Shown: positions 52,940 through 62,247, counted from the first letter of the stretch. The stretch is DNA of 64,000 nucleotides from Acinetobacter terrae (GCF_013004375.1 NZ_JABERI010000014.1:62001-126000), one strand, 5' to 3'. Numbers and translations are program-made. The notes: a model not told the origin generated them from the letters alone.

Positions 52940-53971
52940 ATGACTCTCACCAAAACCATTGAAACTACTCAATCTCCACGAATCAGTGTAGCACCGATGA
53001 TGGATTGGACAACTCGTGACTATCGTTTTTTTGCCCGCCTGTTTAATCCAAACATCATTATGTACACCGAAATGGTGACGACGGGTGCCATCATTCATGG
53101 CGATGCCAAACGTCATTTGGACTTTAATCATGAAGAACACCCGATTGTGTTACAGCTTGGCGGTTCAAATCCGAACGATTTAGCGACCTGTAGCAAGATG
53201 GCACAAGACTGGGGTTATGATGAAGTTAACCTGAATGTCGGCTGCCCAAGCGACCGCGTACAAAACAATAAAATTGGCGCGTGTTTAATGGCAGAGCCTG
53301 ACCTGGTTGCTGAATGTATTGCTGAAATGCGTAATGTGGTAGACATTCCTGTCACGGTGAAACACCGTATTGGCATTGATGACATGCAGTCGTATGAAGA
53401 AATGCTGCATTTTGTCGACACCGTGGCTAAAACCGGTTGTGACAACTTTATTGTGCATGCGCGTATCGCCTTGCTTCAGGGCTTATCGCCGAAAGAAAAC
53501 CGCGATGTTCCACCTTTACGTTATGAAGATGTTTATCGTTTAAAGCAAGAACGTCCCAACCTGCTGATTGAGATTAACGGTGGGGTCAAAACTTTGGCTG
53601 AAACCCAAGAACATTTAAAACATGTCGATGGCGTGATGATTGGTCGTGAGGCTTATCACAACCCGTATCTACTGGCTGAACTTGGGCAATTGTGGAATTT
53701 AGAAGCTCCCAATCGTTTTGATATTATGGCGCAAATGATGCCGTATATTGCCAAGCGCATGGAAGAAGGCGCACCGCTTTCCATTATCACCCGTCATATT
53801 TTAGGTCTATTCCAAAACCTGCCGGGTGCGCGTAAATGGCGTCAGGCATTAAGTGGTGGTAATGCCAAAACCTTAAAAGATGTGGAAACGGCGTTAATCA
53901 ATATACAGGAAGCCATGCAACGCACTGACGATTATTTAAAAGAAAATCAGAATGATCTGGCTTCAAATTAA
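52940..53971 (+). CDS. dusA: tRNA-dihydrouridine(20/20a) synthase DusA
   Basis: DusA is a flavoenzyme that reduces U20/U20a in the tRNA D-loop. The 343-residue protein has the N-terminal ISVAPMMDWTTRDYRFFARL and IMYTEMVTTGAIIHGD. PIVLQLGGSNPNDLATCSKMA and LNVGCPSDRVQNNKIGACLM follow, with the catalytic cysteine after LNVG. VTVKHRIGIDDMQSYEEM and IEINGGVKTL, FMN-phosphate-binding segments, are also present. DusA-specific blocks (TEMVTTGAIIHG) separate it from DusB and DusC. The 5' end of dusA is a known integration hotspot, but no integrase is present here. Confidence 0.95.
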   Translation: MTLTKTIETTQSPRISVAPMMDWTTRDYRFFARLFNPNIIMYTEMVTTGAIIHGDAKRHLDFNHEEHPIVLQLGGSNPNDLATCSKMAQDWGYDEVNLNVGCPSDRVQNNKIGACLMAEPDLVAECIAEMRNVVDIPVTVKHRIGIDDMQSYEEMLHFVDTVAKTGCDNFIVHARIALLQGLSPKENRDVPPLRYEDVYRLKQERPNLLIEINGGVKTLAETQEHLKHVDGVMIGREAYHNPYLLAELGQLWNLEAPNRFDIMAQMMPYIAKRMEEGAPLSIITRHILGLFQNLPGARKWRQALSGGNAKTLKDVETALINIQEAMQRTDDYLKENQNDLASN

Positions 53972-53994
53972 TTGTAAGCTTTCTCGTGATCAGC

Positions 53995-54031
53995 AATGCC
54001 AGTCCATTCAGAAATGGGCTGGCATTTTTTT
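53995..54031 (+). terminator. Terminator after dusA
   Basis: AATGCCAGTCCATT and AATGGGCTGGCATT pair over 14 positions (one G-U) around a short loop, followed by a T-run. It starts 24 bases after the dusA stop. Confidence 0.9.
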
Positions 54032-54178
54032 GAATCTTGATTCTTCAGCTGTCGTTATATGTTGCTCAATGAAAAATATTTTGACAGCTTCACATGACAG
54101 TCACTAAAAAATAGGAAAACTGTCAGCTTAATCTACGTTTTCAGCACCCATTTCTCTAAATGATGAATATGCATAAAA

Positions 54179-54556
54179 TCAGTGATGATTGTAAACAGCA
54201 TGTCCCTGGTCTTTAACCGCAGCAATTTTTTTGCCTTCCACTTTGGCCTGATCTAATTTGCCGTCTTGAACCAATAGTCTGGTTTTATCAATCTCTGCCA
54301 GCAATTGGTCATATAAAGCATCTGAGGTCATCGCGTTTGCATCATGGTTTTTTAATTTCACTTGTTTTGCATCCAAAGCTGCAGCCTTCATATTATCCAG
54401 CGCTTGTAGTGCATCAGTCTGATTCTCTGCCTTGTTAAACACTTTAAAATTTTTGGCAAGCGTATCCATATTCTGTTCAAGCTTGGCTGCGAAACTCAGG
54501 CTGCTGAACGACAAAGTGACAGAAAGCATCACTGTGGCTAAAGTTTTTTTGATCAT
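54179..54556 (-). CDS. cybC: Cytochrome b562 family protein
   Basis: The 125-residue precursor has a Sec signal peptide (cleavage expected after SLSFA) and a four-helix mature domain. The mature sequence starts AKLEQNMDTL, so the first heme ligand falls at mature Met7, the same position as in E. coli cytochrome b562. The distal ligand is the histidine in KDQGHAVYNHH, mature His96. It is a soluble periplasmic b-type heme protein or a related copper-binding/stress protein. No heme-attachment CxxCH is present, as expected for a non-covalent heme. AGGACA precedes the ATG. Confidence 0.85.
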   Translation of the reverse strand: MIKKTLATVMLSVTLSFSSLSFAAKLEQNMDTLAKNFKVFNKAENQTDALQALDNMKAAALDAKQVKLKNHDANAMTSDALYDQLLAEIDKTRLLVQDGKLDQAKVEGKKIAAVKDQGHAVYNHH

Positions 54557-54676
54557 GTTGATGTCCTTTTAAAGATCCATTTAAAAATGGTGATTATTAT
54601 TGCAGTTGTTATTGTTGCTATTTAGTGGTTCTGAATATTTGCATTTTAAGCCTTAAACATAGTGTAAATTCCATAA

Positions 54677-54702
54677 AAAATGCAACGAATTCGTTGCATT
54701 TT
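54677..54702 (-). terminator. Terminator after coaBC (perfect 26-base palindrome)
   Basis: Bases 54677-54702 are a perfect palindrome centred on AATT (half-site AAAATGCAACGAA). On the minus strand a T-run follows, 20 bases beyond the coaBC stop, so it functions as a terminator hairpin. Confidence 0.85.
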
Positions 54703-54722
54703 AATCAATAACTTCAGCTTCT

Positions 54723-55988
54723 TTAAACCGGCTCTATTTCATGGTGCAACGCGTCATGAATCGCTTCTACCAGCTGCTGCGCAATTTCCTGTTTTGAAGC
54801 TTTTTCCAGATCACGCTTCTGCATTTGATACTGCTCGGCAAAGAACACAATCATGGCATTTTCATCAGATGCGAACCCAATATCAGGCCGTGATACATCA
54901 TTACAGGCAATCATGTCGAGTTTTTTCGCAACCAGTTTACCGGCTGCATATTCTTCGACATTACGGGTTTCTGCGGCAAATCCGACCATAAATGGACGTT
55001 TTTGCTGCTGTGCAATGGTCGCCACAATATCTGGATTTTTAATTAAAGAAACATTCAGCTCATCACCAGCTTTTTTAATTTTATGTTGGGCAACTTCTGC
55101 TACGCGATAATCAGCCACTGCTGCAGTCGCAATAAAGATATCGCAACCTTCATCTAGCATTTTCATGCTGATGTCCAACATTTGTACAGCAGAGGAAACA
55201 TTAATACGGCGTACACCATTCGGTGTATCTAAACTGACTGGACCAGCAATCAATGTCACTTTCGCACCTGCTGCATAACAGGCAGCTGCCAAGGAAAAAC
55301 CCATCTTCCCGGTACTATGGTTGGAAATATAACGGACTGGATCCATCGCTTCACGGGTAGGTCCCGCAGTAATCACCACATGCTTCCCTGCCAACATACC
55401 AAATTTTTCGGCAATCGCGCGTTGTGCTTTATGGAAGTATTCAGTCACTTGTCGTGCTAAATCTTCCGGCTCAGGCATACGCCCCAAACCGACATCACCA
55501 CAAGCTTGTGAACCGGCATCCGGCATAATCACATGTACGCCATCTTCAACCAGCGTATTTAAATTACGCTGTGTGGCTTTGGCTGCCCACATTTGCTGAT
55601 TCATGGCAGGAGCCACCCAAACTGGAGATTTGGTTGCCAGATATAAAGTACTTAATAAATCATCTGCCAAACCCGCAGCAAATTTCGCTAAAGTGTTACA
55701 GCTTGCAGGCGCAACCAGCAATAAATCGGCCCAACGTGCCAATTCAATATGCCCCATGCCCGCTTCGGCTTCAGGATTGAGTAATTCAGTATGTACCGGA
55801 TTTCCCGACAAGGCCTGGAAGGTTAGCGGCGTAATAAATGCTTGAGCGCCTTGCGTCATCACCACACGGACATTGAAGCCCGCATCTTTTAAGCGACGGA
55901 CTAAAATGGCACTTTTATAGGCCGCGATACCACCAGTTACAGCTAAAACAATGTTTTTATTTGGAATCACACTCAAATCGAAGCTCAC
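54723..55988 (-). CDS. coaBC: Bifunctional phosphopantothenoylcysteine decarboxylase/phosphopantothenate-cysteine ligase
   Basis: CoaBC makes 4'-phosphopantetheine on the way to CoA, in two steps. The 421-residue protein has the flavin-binding CoaC half: IVLAVTGGIAAYKSAILVRRL, LVAPASCNTLAKFAAGLADDLLS and WVAPAMNQQMW. The CoaB half begins HVVITAGPTREAMDPVRYISN, then GKMGFSLAAACYAAGAKVTLIAGP and FMVGFAAETRN. Full length. The CoA and phosphopantetheine it supplies are needed by the ACPs of the APE cluster as well as by fatty acid synthesis. Confidence 0.95.
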   Translation of the reverse strand: MSFDLSVIPNKNIVLAVTGGIAAYKSAILVRRLKDAGFNVRVVMTQGAQAFITPLTFQALSGNPVHTELLNPEAEAGMGHIELARWADLLLVAPASCNTLAKFAAGLADDLLSTLYLATKSPVWVAPAMNQQMWAAKATQRNLNTLVEDGVHVIMPDAGSQACGDVGLGRMPEPEDLARQVTEYFHKAQRAIAEKFGMLAGKHVVITAGPTREAMDPVRYISNHSTGKMGFSLAAACYAAGAKVTLIAGPVSLDTPNGVRRINVSSAVQMLDISMKMLDEGCDIFIATAAVADYRVAEVAQHKIKKAGDELNVSLIKNPDIVATIAQQQKRPFMVGFAAETRNVEEYAAGKLVAKKLDMIACNDVSRPDIGFASDENAMIVFFAEQYQMQKRDLEKASKQEIAQQLVEAIHDALHHEIEPV

Positions 55989-56100
55989 AAACAGGCTACC
56001 TTTGTGTTGCAGTGGCGCTCACAATATCATTAAATAAAGTCATGCCCAAGTCAGCACTTGGGTCTAATCACTCTCACTCATAATAAAAAAGTCTAAGAAA

Positions 56101-56793
56101 ATGAATTCATCGATCAAACATTGGCCAGAACAAGAACGTCCACGCGAAAGACTGATTCAACAAGGTGCATCCAGTTTGTCAGATGCAGAACTGCTCGCAA
56201 TCTTTTTACGTTCCGGTTCCAGGCAACATTCCGCTGTTGAACTGTCTCGCATACTGTTGCAGCATTTTGGCGGATTAAATCCTATTTTTGATACTACACT
56301 TCAGGATTTAAGCCAGTTTCATGGCATTGGCGAAACCAAATATGTACAGCTGATGGCAGTAAAAGAACTGGGACGGCGTTATATTTCGCAACATTTAAAA
56401 CAAGAAAAAATTGAATTGAGTCACTCAAAAGCTTTATTGGATTTTTTGAAATTTGAATTATTGGGTGAAACCCAAGAAATTTTTGCAGTGCTTTGCCTGG
56501 ATGTCCATTTAAGAAAAATAAGCTTTAAAAAAATGTTCTATGGTTCCTTAAATTCGTGTGAAATTTCGATTAATCAATTGCTGCGCCATGCCATTAATCA
56601 ACATGCCAGTAACATCGTGATTGCGCATAACCATCCTTTTGGCAGAGCACATGCTTCCGGTGCAGATATTGAGTTAACCCAGCGTATTTCAACGGCCTGT
56701 CATTTATTAGAAATCAACTTAATAGATCATTGTATTGTTTCACCCGAAGGGAGCTACTCGTTTGCAGAACATGGTCTAATTCAGCCCCAATAA
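56101..56793 (+). CDS. radC: RadC family JAB-domain protein
   Basis: This 230-residue RadC/YicR protein has an N-terminal helix-hairpin-helix-like part, PRERLIQQGASSLSDAELLAIFLRSG. The C-terminal JAB/MPN domain has the metal motif HNHPFGRAHASGAD (H-x-H-P...S-x-x-D) and an upstream glutamate. The name comes from DNA repair work that has been questioned; the true function is unclear. The ATG directly follows AAGAAA. coaBC is divergent. Confidence 0.92.
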   Translation: MNSSIKHWPEQERPRERLIQQGASSLSDAELLAIFLRSGSRQHSAVELSRILLQHFGGLNPIFDTTLQDLSQFHGIGETKYVQLMAVKELGRRYISQHLKQEKIELSHSKALLDFLKFELLGETQEIFAVLCLDVHLRKISFKKMFYGSLNSCEISINQLLRHAINQHASNIVIAHNHPFGRAHASGADIELTQRISTACHLLEINLIDHCIVSPEGSYSFAEHGLIQPQ

Positions 56794-56865
56794 TAAATGT
56801 AACAAATATTGACAAAACCCCTGCTAACACTGAAGATCAATAAAAATTTTGATGATACTAATAAT

Positions 56866-57777
56866 ATGATTGTGCGTGACCAACCTAGTATATTTAGGCT
56901 GCTATTTTCTTGGCGTGGAACCATTCTGCCCAAGGTTTTGCCACCTTTAGGCGTGGTCATGCTCATTTCTGCCGTGATTGGTGGATTATCTTATATTGGT
57001 TATTTTCACTTTCCAGAACTTCCCCTAGTTGGCTTTACCCTCATTGGGGTAGTGCTGTCCATTTTTCTGGGTTTTAAAAATACAGCCTGTTATGACCGCT
57101 GGTGGGAAGCGCGTAAACTTTGGGGCATGCTGATTGCCAATGCCCGGCACTTTGACCGCGATTGTCGTATGCTCAGCCAAGGCCGCCGTGAACGTGTGAT
57201 TCAGCATGTGATTGTGTTTGCCAATGTTTTGCGTGATCGTTTACGTCATCAAACTGCAAATCAAATGGCATTGGTTGAAACCAGTGGTATGAGCCAGCAG
57301 GCTTTAACTCAGCTTTACCAACAAGCCAATGCTCCGCAATACACCTTGAGTTTGATTCAGTGGGAATTAATGCAAGCCCTTAAAGAAGGTGAAATTTCCG
57401 ATATTATTTATATGCAAATGAACCAGCATGTCGCTGAACTGAGTCTGGTTCAAACCGGTTGTGACCGTATTGCGACCACGCCTTTGCCATTTGCCTATTC
57501 GGTTCTGCTCAATCGTACCGTGTATTTCTTCTGTTTCATGTTGCCTTTTAGTTTGGGCTCGACCCTAGGTTTAGCAACACCCTTAATGGTCGGTATTTTG
57601 GCTTATACCTTTTTGGGCTTAGATGCGCTCAGCTCAGAAATTGAAGAACCGTTTGGTACGCAAAGTAATGATTTACCTTTAGATTCAATGGTACGTACCA
57701 TTGAAATTGAACTGTTGGGAACCTTGGGTAAACCGACTCCTCCACCGATTCAGGCGCAGGATCATAATTTGCTCTAA
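56866..57777 (+). CDS. Bestrophin family ion channel (UPF0187)
   Basis: This protein of about 303 residues has four membrane regions. The typical bacterial bestrophin start, PSIFRLLFSWRGTILPKVLPPLGVV, is followed by FLGFKNTACYDRWWEARKLWGML (the family's signature helix) and a C-terminal segment of two more helices ending in FLGLDALSSEIEEPFGTQ. It probably conducts ions across the inner membrane. I start at the ATG at 56866 because the recognised N-terminus begins there. A TTG at 56809 would add 19 residues with no similarity. It ends near the REP-like element. Confidence 0.87.
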   Translation: MIVRDQPSIFRLLFSWRGTILPKVLPPLGVVMLISAVIGGLSYIGYFHFPELPLVGFTLIGVVLSIFLGFKNTACYDRWWEARKLWGMLIANARHFDRDCRMLSQGRRERVIQHVIVFANVLRDRLRHQTANQMALVETSGMSQQALTQLYQQANAPQYTLSLIQWELMQALKEGEISDIIYMQMNQHVAELSLVQTGCDRIATTPLPFAYSVLLNRTVYFFCFMLPFSLGSTLGLATPLMVGILAYTFLGLDALSSEIEEPFGTQSNDLPLDSMVRTIEIELLGTLGKPTPPPIQAQDHNLL

Positions 57778-57783
57778 TTTATT

Positions 57784-57856
57784 ACCTCTCCCTAGCCCTC
57801 TCCTATAAGGAGAGGGAACTCCTTCTCCCTCTGGGAGAAGGTTGGGATGAGGGAAT
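57784..57856. repeat. REP-like double hairpin repeat
   Basis: Two adjacent perfect stems (CCCTCTCCT/AGGAGAGGG at 57796-57816, and CTTCTCCC/GGGAGAAG at 57822-57840) lie inside weaker outer arms, CCTCTCCCTAGCC and the complement of GGTTGGGATGAGGG. This G/C-rich cloverleaf-like layout matches repetitive extragenic palindromes found in many gammaproteobacteria. It sits between convergent genes, where it may end both transcripts. Confidence 0.75.
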
Positions 57857-57858
57857 AA

Positions 57859-58710
57859 CTAAACAAAACTCTCCCAAATCCCCACTTGCCCTTCTTTGAG
57901 CCGTGGAATATTGCCCAATCGAATCCACGGCATATGATCGCCATGAAAATCGCTACCGACAGAAACTTTTAAATCAAATTCTGCAATCATACGATCAACC
58001 ATATGACGTGTAGACGCAGGTTCAATCGCTGGAGGAAGTTCAACCGCATCTCCACCGAATTTAGCAAAGATCTCAATCAAATAGCGAATATTGGTGGCTG
58101 ATAAATCATATTTGGTCGGATGCGCCAGCACGGCATAGCCTTCGCTTGCCTGAATCACCTTAATGGTTTCTTCCAAACCCAGCCCATCAAATTTCACGTA
58201 AGCTTTTTTACCTTCTTTTATATATTTATCGAAAGCTTGTTGCGGGCGGTTCACAATCTTTTTTTCGACTAAGGTTTTGGCAATATGGGTGCGGGTGATC
58301 CGATCTGCAATGCCATCCACTTTGACAATCACATCTGCATAAATGTCCTGACCAATCAGTGGAATCAGCAAATCGCAAATCTGTTTGGCGCGAATGGCGC
58401 GAATCTGTTTTTGTTGTTCCAGTAAAATCTGCAAGGGCTCTGGATTTTGCATATTTAAGGCAACAATATGTACCCCATAACTTTTTTGAGTTGCCGGTCG
58501 TGACCATTGACTGGAAATTTCCACACCTGAAATAATGTTCAATGGTAAATCTAATGCGACTTTTTCAGCTAATTTTACGCCATCCATAGTATCGTGGTCA
58601 GTCAGCGCAAGGGTATGAATACCTTTTTCAATGGCTGCATGCACAAGTTGTTCTGGAGATAAAGTTCCATCAGAAATATTACTGTGTGTATGTAAATCTA
58701 CGCCTTGCAT
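57859..58710 (-). CDS. rnm: PHP-domain phosphoesterase (RNase AM/YciV-like)
   Basis: This 283-residue PHP phosphoesterase has GVDLHTHSNISDGTLSPEQLV, with the first metal ligands H-x-H, then ALTDHDTMDGVKLA, and YAVLAHPTKYDL and SVGSDFHGDHMPW with further ligands. In E. coli the homologue is a 5'-3' exoribonuclease that trims rRNA 5' ends and hydrolyses 3',5'-bisphosphates. I use the ATG at 58710; a GTG one codon upstream is also in frame. The yciB promoter region overlaps its 5' end. Confidence 0.88.
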   Translation of the reverse strand: MQGVDLHTHSNISDGTLSPEQLVHAAIEKGIHTLALTDHDTMDGVKLAEKVALDLPLNIISGVEISSQWSRPATQKSYGVHIVALNMQNPEPLQILLEQQKQIRAIRAKQICDLLIPLIGQDIYADVIVKVDGIADRITRTHIAKTLVEKKIVNRPQQAFDKYIKEGKKAYVKFDGLGLEETIKVIQASEGYAVLAHPTKYDLSATNIRYLIEIFAKFGGDAVELPPAIEPASTRHMVDRMIAEFDLKVSVGSDFHGDHMPWIRLGNIPRLKEGQVGIWESFV

Positions 58711-58755
58711 CACTTATACTACGTCATTTATTTGATCAGATTTAGATACTCTAAC

Positions 58756-59370
58756 ATGAAAGCACTTTTAGACTTTGTGCCACTCATTATTTTCTTTTAT
58801 TTATATAAAACCGTTGATCCCAAAGATACTGAGCATCCGTTGCTTCAATTGATTGGTTCTGCAGGCGGTATAGATAACAATAATATTTTGGTTGCAACCA
58901 CTGGCCTGATTATTTCCATGCTTGTGGTATATGGGGCTTTGTTTGTTATACAAAAATTCCGTTTAGACAAACAACAATGGATTGTGTTGTTTATGACGGT
59001 AATTTTTGGTGGCGTCACTTTAATGCTCAGCGATGATTTTTATATTCGTTTGAAAGCTGTCCTTTTAAATATTATCTTCGCAGGTGCATTCTTACTTTCA
59101 CCGTATTTTATGAAAGACAAGAAACCGCTAATTCAGCGTTTATTTGGTCCAATTTTCAATTTAACGACAAAAGGCTGGAAAAATTTAAACTTTGCCTGGG
59201 CTGCAATGTTCATATTCATGTCCTGCCTGCATATTTTCTTCGCTTTTTTATTTTTAGGTGGAAAATATTGGGGCGAATTCACTGCATTTGGTGACATGAT
59301 TGTGATGTTTTCCTTTATCATTATTCAGTTTATTGTCTTGCGCAAATATTTTAAGTCGCCTGAAGAATAA
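58756..59370 (+). CDS. yciB: Inner membrane septation-type protein YciB (IspZ)
   Basis: The 204-residue inner-membrane protein begins MKALLDFVPLIIFFYLYKT, the typical start, and has about five helices. Conserved segments are WIVLFMTVIFGGVTLMLSDD and KGWKNLNFAWAAMFIFMSC. YciB is linked to cell envelope synthesis and septation. The frame is open to 58705, but family similarity begins at 58756. A TATACT hexamer at 58715-58720 could be its -10. Confidence 0.92.
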   Translation: MKALLDFVPLIIFFYLYKTVDPKDTEHPLLQLIGSAGGIDNNNILVATTGLIISMLVVYGALFVIQKFRLDKQQWIVLFMTVIFGGVTLMLSDDFYIRLKAVLLNIIFAGAFLLSPYFMKDKKPLIQRLFGPIFNLTTKGWKNLNFAWAAMFIFMSCLHIFFAFLFLGGKYWGEFTAFGDMIVMFSFIIIQFIVLRKYFKSPEE

Positions 59371-59396
59371 TTTAGGTCAACAGATCGAGAAAGAAT

Positions 59397-59699
59397 ATGC
59401 CTTTATTCGTCGTAAGCTGTACAGATAACGAAGGTACAGTAGAAAAACGTCTTGCTACACGCCCACAACATCTTGAACGTCTACAAAAATTAAATGATCA
59501 AGGTCGCTTAATTGTTGCGGGTGCCATGCCGAAAGATCCGAGCAATCCACAAGCAGGTTTCTATGGCAGTACCATTATTGTTGACTTTGAATCTCGTGAA
59601 GCGCTTGATGCATGGCTACAAGAAGAGCCTTTCTTAAAAGAAGGCGTATACGGTCATATTGATGTGAAACCTTTTAATAAAGCGTTCCCTCAAGGATAA
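59397..59699 (+). CDS. YciI family protein
   Basis: This 100-residue ferredoxin-like alpha+beta barrel protein has RPQHLERLQKLNDQGRLIVAG (histidine of the conserved H-x-x-x-L) and SREALDAWLQEEPFLKEGVY, the usual YciI signature. Enzymatic role is unclear. It is 26 bases downstream of yciB; the yciB-yciI order is also found in E. coli. AGAAAG precedes the ATG. Confidence 0.9.
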   Translation: MPLFVVSCTDNEGTVEKRLATRPQHLERLQKLNDQGRLIVAGAMPKDPSNPQAGFYGSTIIVDFESREALDAWLQEEPFLKEGVYGHIDVKPFNKAFPQG

Positions 59700-59703
59700 A
59701 ATC

Positions 59704-60219
59704 ATGCGCGTTGTTGTTTCAAGCTTATTGGGTTTATCTCTTATCTGTTCAACTGCATGGGCGGTAGAAACCGCTCCTGTTGCTCCGGCACCTGCTACTC
59801 AAGCAACGGCTGCAACACCACCGCCACAGACCCAAAAACCACAAACGTTGCCTGCAAATCAATCCGGCACTGTTCCTGCTGCTGGTAGCGTTGACGCCAA
59901 CGGTCTACCACAAGATGCAAAACCTTTAACAGCAGAACAAATTGCGAAAAATAAAGCGTTGCAAGAGGCCAAAGTTAAAGCCTTAGTTAAGGATCAGGCG
60001 ACCCGTTTACAACAATTGGAAAAAGCCAATTTAGATGCATTATCGCAAAATCAAGAGCTGCAATTGAAAAATGATAGCTTGGGCGTTCAAGTTCAAGTTT
60101 TACAAAGTGAACGTAGTGCGCAAATGTTTTTATACGGTGCTGCGACCATTGCAATCGGTGTCTTGTTGGGATTCTTGATTGCAAGTTATGTCTATACCAA
60201 ACGTCGTCGTCAGTGGTAA
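59704..60219 (+). CDS. Signal-peptide, Pro/Ala-rich, coiled-coil membrane protein
   Basis: This 171-residue protein has a signal sequence (through STAWA), then a Pro/Ala/Gln-rich linker (about 25-75). A coiled-coil helix (about 80-138) reads ATRLQQLEKANLDALSQNQEL. A C-terminal membrane helix (about 142-163) is followed by the basic tail YTKRRRQW. The coiled-coil plus C-terminal helix recalls YgiM/TIGR04211-type proteins, but the SH3 part is missing. It starts four bases after the YciI gene and is probably co-transcribed. Function is unknown. Confidence 0.75.
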   Translation: MRVVVSSLLGLSLICSTAWAVETAPVAPAPATQATAATPPPQTQKPQTLPANQSGTVPAAGSVDANGLPQDAKPLTAEQIAKNKALQEAKVKALVKDQATRLQQLEKANLDALSQNQELQLKNDSLGVQVQVLQSERSAQMFLYGAATIAIGVLLGFLIASYVYTKRRRQW

Positions 60220-60259
60220 AACATCTCTATCTATTTTTGTTTTAAAGGTTGTTTAGGTT

Positions 60260-62179
60260 TTGTCTAGCGCAATTCAGACTGCCGATCTTGATTGGCAATG
60301 TGTTGATGGAATTGATATTCCTGTCTCCAAACAGTTTGGGGATATCTATTTTTCTAGGGACAATGGTTTACTCGAAACCCGACATGTCTTTTTGAATGGT
60401 AATGACCTCGCAACACGTTTAGCAAAGCTGCAAGATTTTGAATATTTTTGTGTCGGCGAAACCGGTTTTGGTACCGCTTTAAATGCTTTAGCGTTATGGC
60501 AAATGTGGCAACAGGTTCGTCCCAACAACCGAAGTCATCTACACTTGATCAGCGTGGAAAAATTTCCACTCAGCAAAGCTGATTTCATTCGCGCACTCAA
60601 GGTCTGGCCTGAACTACAACCTTTAGCCCAACAGCTGATCGAGCAATACCCACTGCCAATTGCCGGCTGTCACCGACTGAACTTCCCTGACGATCGTTTT
60701 TCCATAGATTTATGGCTGGGTGATGCCAATGATGTCTTGCCTGCCATTGCCAAAACCAAAGCCGTAGATGCATGGTTTTTAGATGGCTTCTCACCTGCTT
60801 GCAATCCCGATCTCTGGCAAGATAATATTTTAAGTCATGTTGTCCGACTGTCTGACTATGGAACGACCTTTGCCTCTTTTAGTGTGGCGGGTATTTTAAA
60901 ACGTGGTTTAAGCGAGCCTGGAATTACGATTTCTCTCCCACCCGGTTTTAAGCATAAACGTCAGATGCTCACAGCAATCTGGAATCCTCCTGAAGCGAAA
61001 GATCAAGAAATCCTTAAGTCAGAATCCGCAGAGACAGAACAATCCGAATTAATAAATTCAGCTTCAACATTTAAACAACGTAAAATTGCGGTTATTGGCG
61101 CAGGAATAGCGGGTTTAAGTTGTGCCTATGCCTTTGCCAGACGTGGTCATCAAATCACGATTTACGACCAATCAGCGCCTCTTGCAGGAGCCTCTGGTAA
61201 TCCACTGGCATTACTCAATCCCAGATTAGGTCGTATTGAGCAAAGTGCTGAGCATTTGGTGACTTTGGCATGGCAATATGCGATTCCGCATTATCAAAAA
61301 TTTAAAGCTTTTCGCCCGATTCAGGTCAATCAATTGGCGCTTAAACAGGACGATGATTTACTTGAACTCACAGGACAATATCCATTCGGCGTATTTGCGG
61401 AAAAAGTAAATCAAAGTGATCTTAAAACTGAATTTCCGAGCTTAAAATTATTACAAGCAGGTACCATTTCACCACATCAATTACGCGATCAAATTTTAGC
61501 GCATCCTGCTATTCAATTTCAGCAAGCGGAAATCGTTGAATTAAAAACACAATCTAATATTCAAGTGATCGACATCAAGCAACAATGTTTGGGTGAGTTT
61601 GATCACGTGATTGTTTGTGCGGCCCTGAACAGTAAAAACTTTGCGCAACAATTCCCAAAACTTAAACCGAATCGTGGGCAAGTCAGTTGGGTGAATAATG
61701 CGAATCAGCCGTTACAGCCTGAACAGGCTTATAGCTACGGTGGTTATTGCATGCAGTTGGATGAACAGCATCTGATTTTAGGGGCTTCTTTTTATCCAGA
61801 TCGAGATGACGATGAAGTCTTAACTGAAGATCATGTGCATAACTATTCCCTGATCCACAGTGTCTTTCCACATTATGCACAATCTTTGCCACCTGTTGAA
61901 ACCTGGCAAGGTCGTGCCTCGGTACGCACACAAAGCCCGGACTATTTCCCCTTACTTGGCAAAATTCAGCCAGATGCGGAAATTTATACCTTTACCGCTT
62001 TAGGCTCTAAAGGCTTTTTATTTGCACCGCTGTGTAGTGAAGTCTTGGCTGCTCAAGTTTTAGAGGAAGCCTGCCCAATGACTTCATATTGGGTAAACAA
62101 ACTTAATCCGCGACGCTTTATTAAAAAAGTAAAACCGAAAAAGCCTTATTATCAAAAACCAGTCCCAAGCTCGCTCTAA
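60260..62179 (+). CDS. mnmC: Bifunctional tRNA 5-methylaminomethyl-2-thiouridine synthase MnmC
   Basis: MnmC finishes mnm5s2U34 in tRNA. The 639-residue protein has the methyltransferase half: GDIYFSRDNGLLETRHVFL, GETGFGTALNALALWQM, and AWFLDGFSPACNPDLW. The FAD oxidase half begins KIAVIGAGIAGLSCAYAFAR near residue 275. It includes AGASGNPLALLNPRLG and ends with GSKGFLFAPLCSE. The start is a TTG at 60260; similarity to other MnmC proteins begins within three residues of it and no later ATG fits. TTG is unusual but well supported by the reading frame. Confidence 0.93.
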   Translation: MSSAIQTADLDWQCVDGIDIPVSKQFGDIYFSRDNGLLETRHVFLNGNDLATRLAKLQDFEYFCVGETGFGTALNALALWQMWQQVRPNNRSHLHLISVEKFPLSKADFIRALKVWPELQPLAQQLIEQYPLPIAGCHRLNFPDDRFSIDLWLGDANDVLPAIAKTKAVDAWFLDGFSPACNPDLWQDNILSHVVRLSDYGTTFASFSVAGILKRGLSEPGITISLPPGFKHKRQMLTAIWNPPEAKDQEILKSESAETEQSELINSASTFKQRKIAVIGAGIAGLSCAYAFARRGHQITIYDQSAPLAGASGNPLALLNPRLGRIEQSAEHLVTLAWQYAIPHYQKFKAFRPIQVNQLALKQDDDLLELTGQYPFGVFAEKVNQSDLKTEFPSLKLLQAGTISPHQLRDQILAHPAIQFQQAEIVELKTQSNIQVIDIKQQCLGEFDHVIVCAALNSKNFAQQFPKLKPNRGQVSWVNNANQPLQPEQAYSYGGYCMQLDEQHLILGASFYPDRDDDEVLTEDHVHNYSLIHSVFPHYAQSLPPVETWQGRASVRTQSPDYFPLLGKIQPDAEIYTFTALGSKGFLFAPLCSEVLAAQVLEEACPMTSYWVNKLNPRRFIKKVKPKKPYYQKPVPSSL

Positions 62180-62247
62180 AAAACCAGCAAAATAAAAATC
62201 CTCCTTTATACCCAGAAGGATTGAGCGGAATTCATTTTTTAGCCATT

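Noticed and set aside
52039-52980. Possible genomic island at the 5' end of dusA
   Set aside because: dusA is a known integration site, but there is no integrase, no direct repeat of the dusA 5' end and no phage gene nearby.
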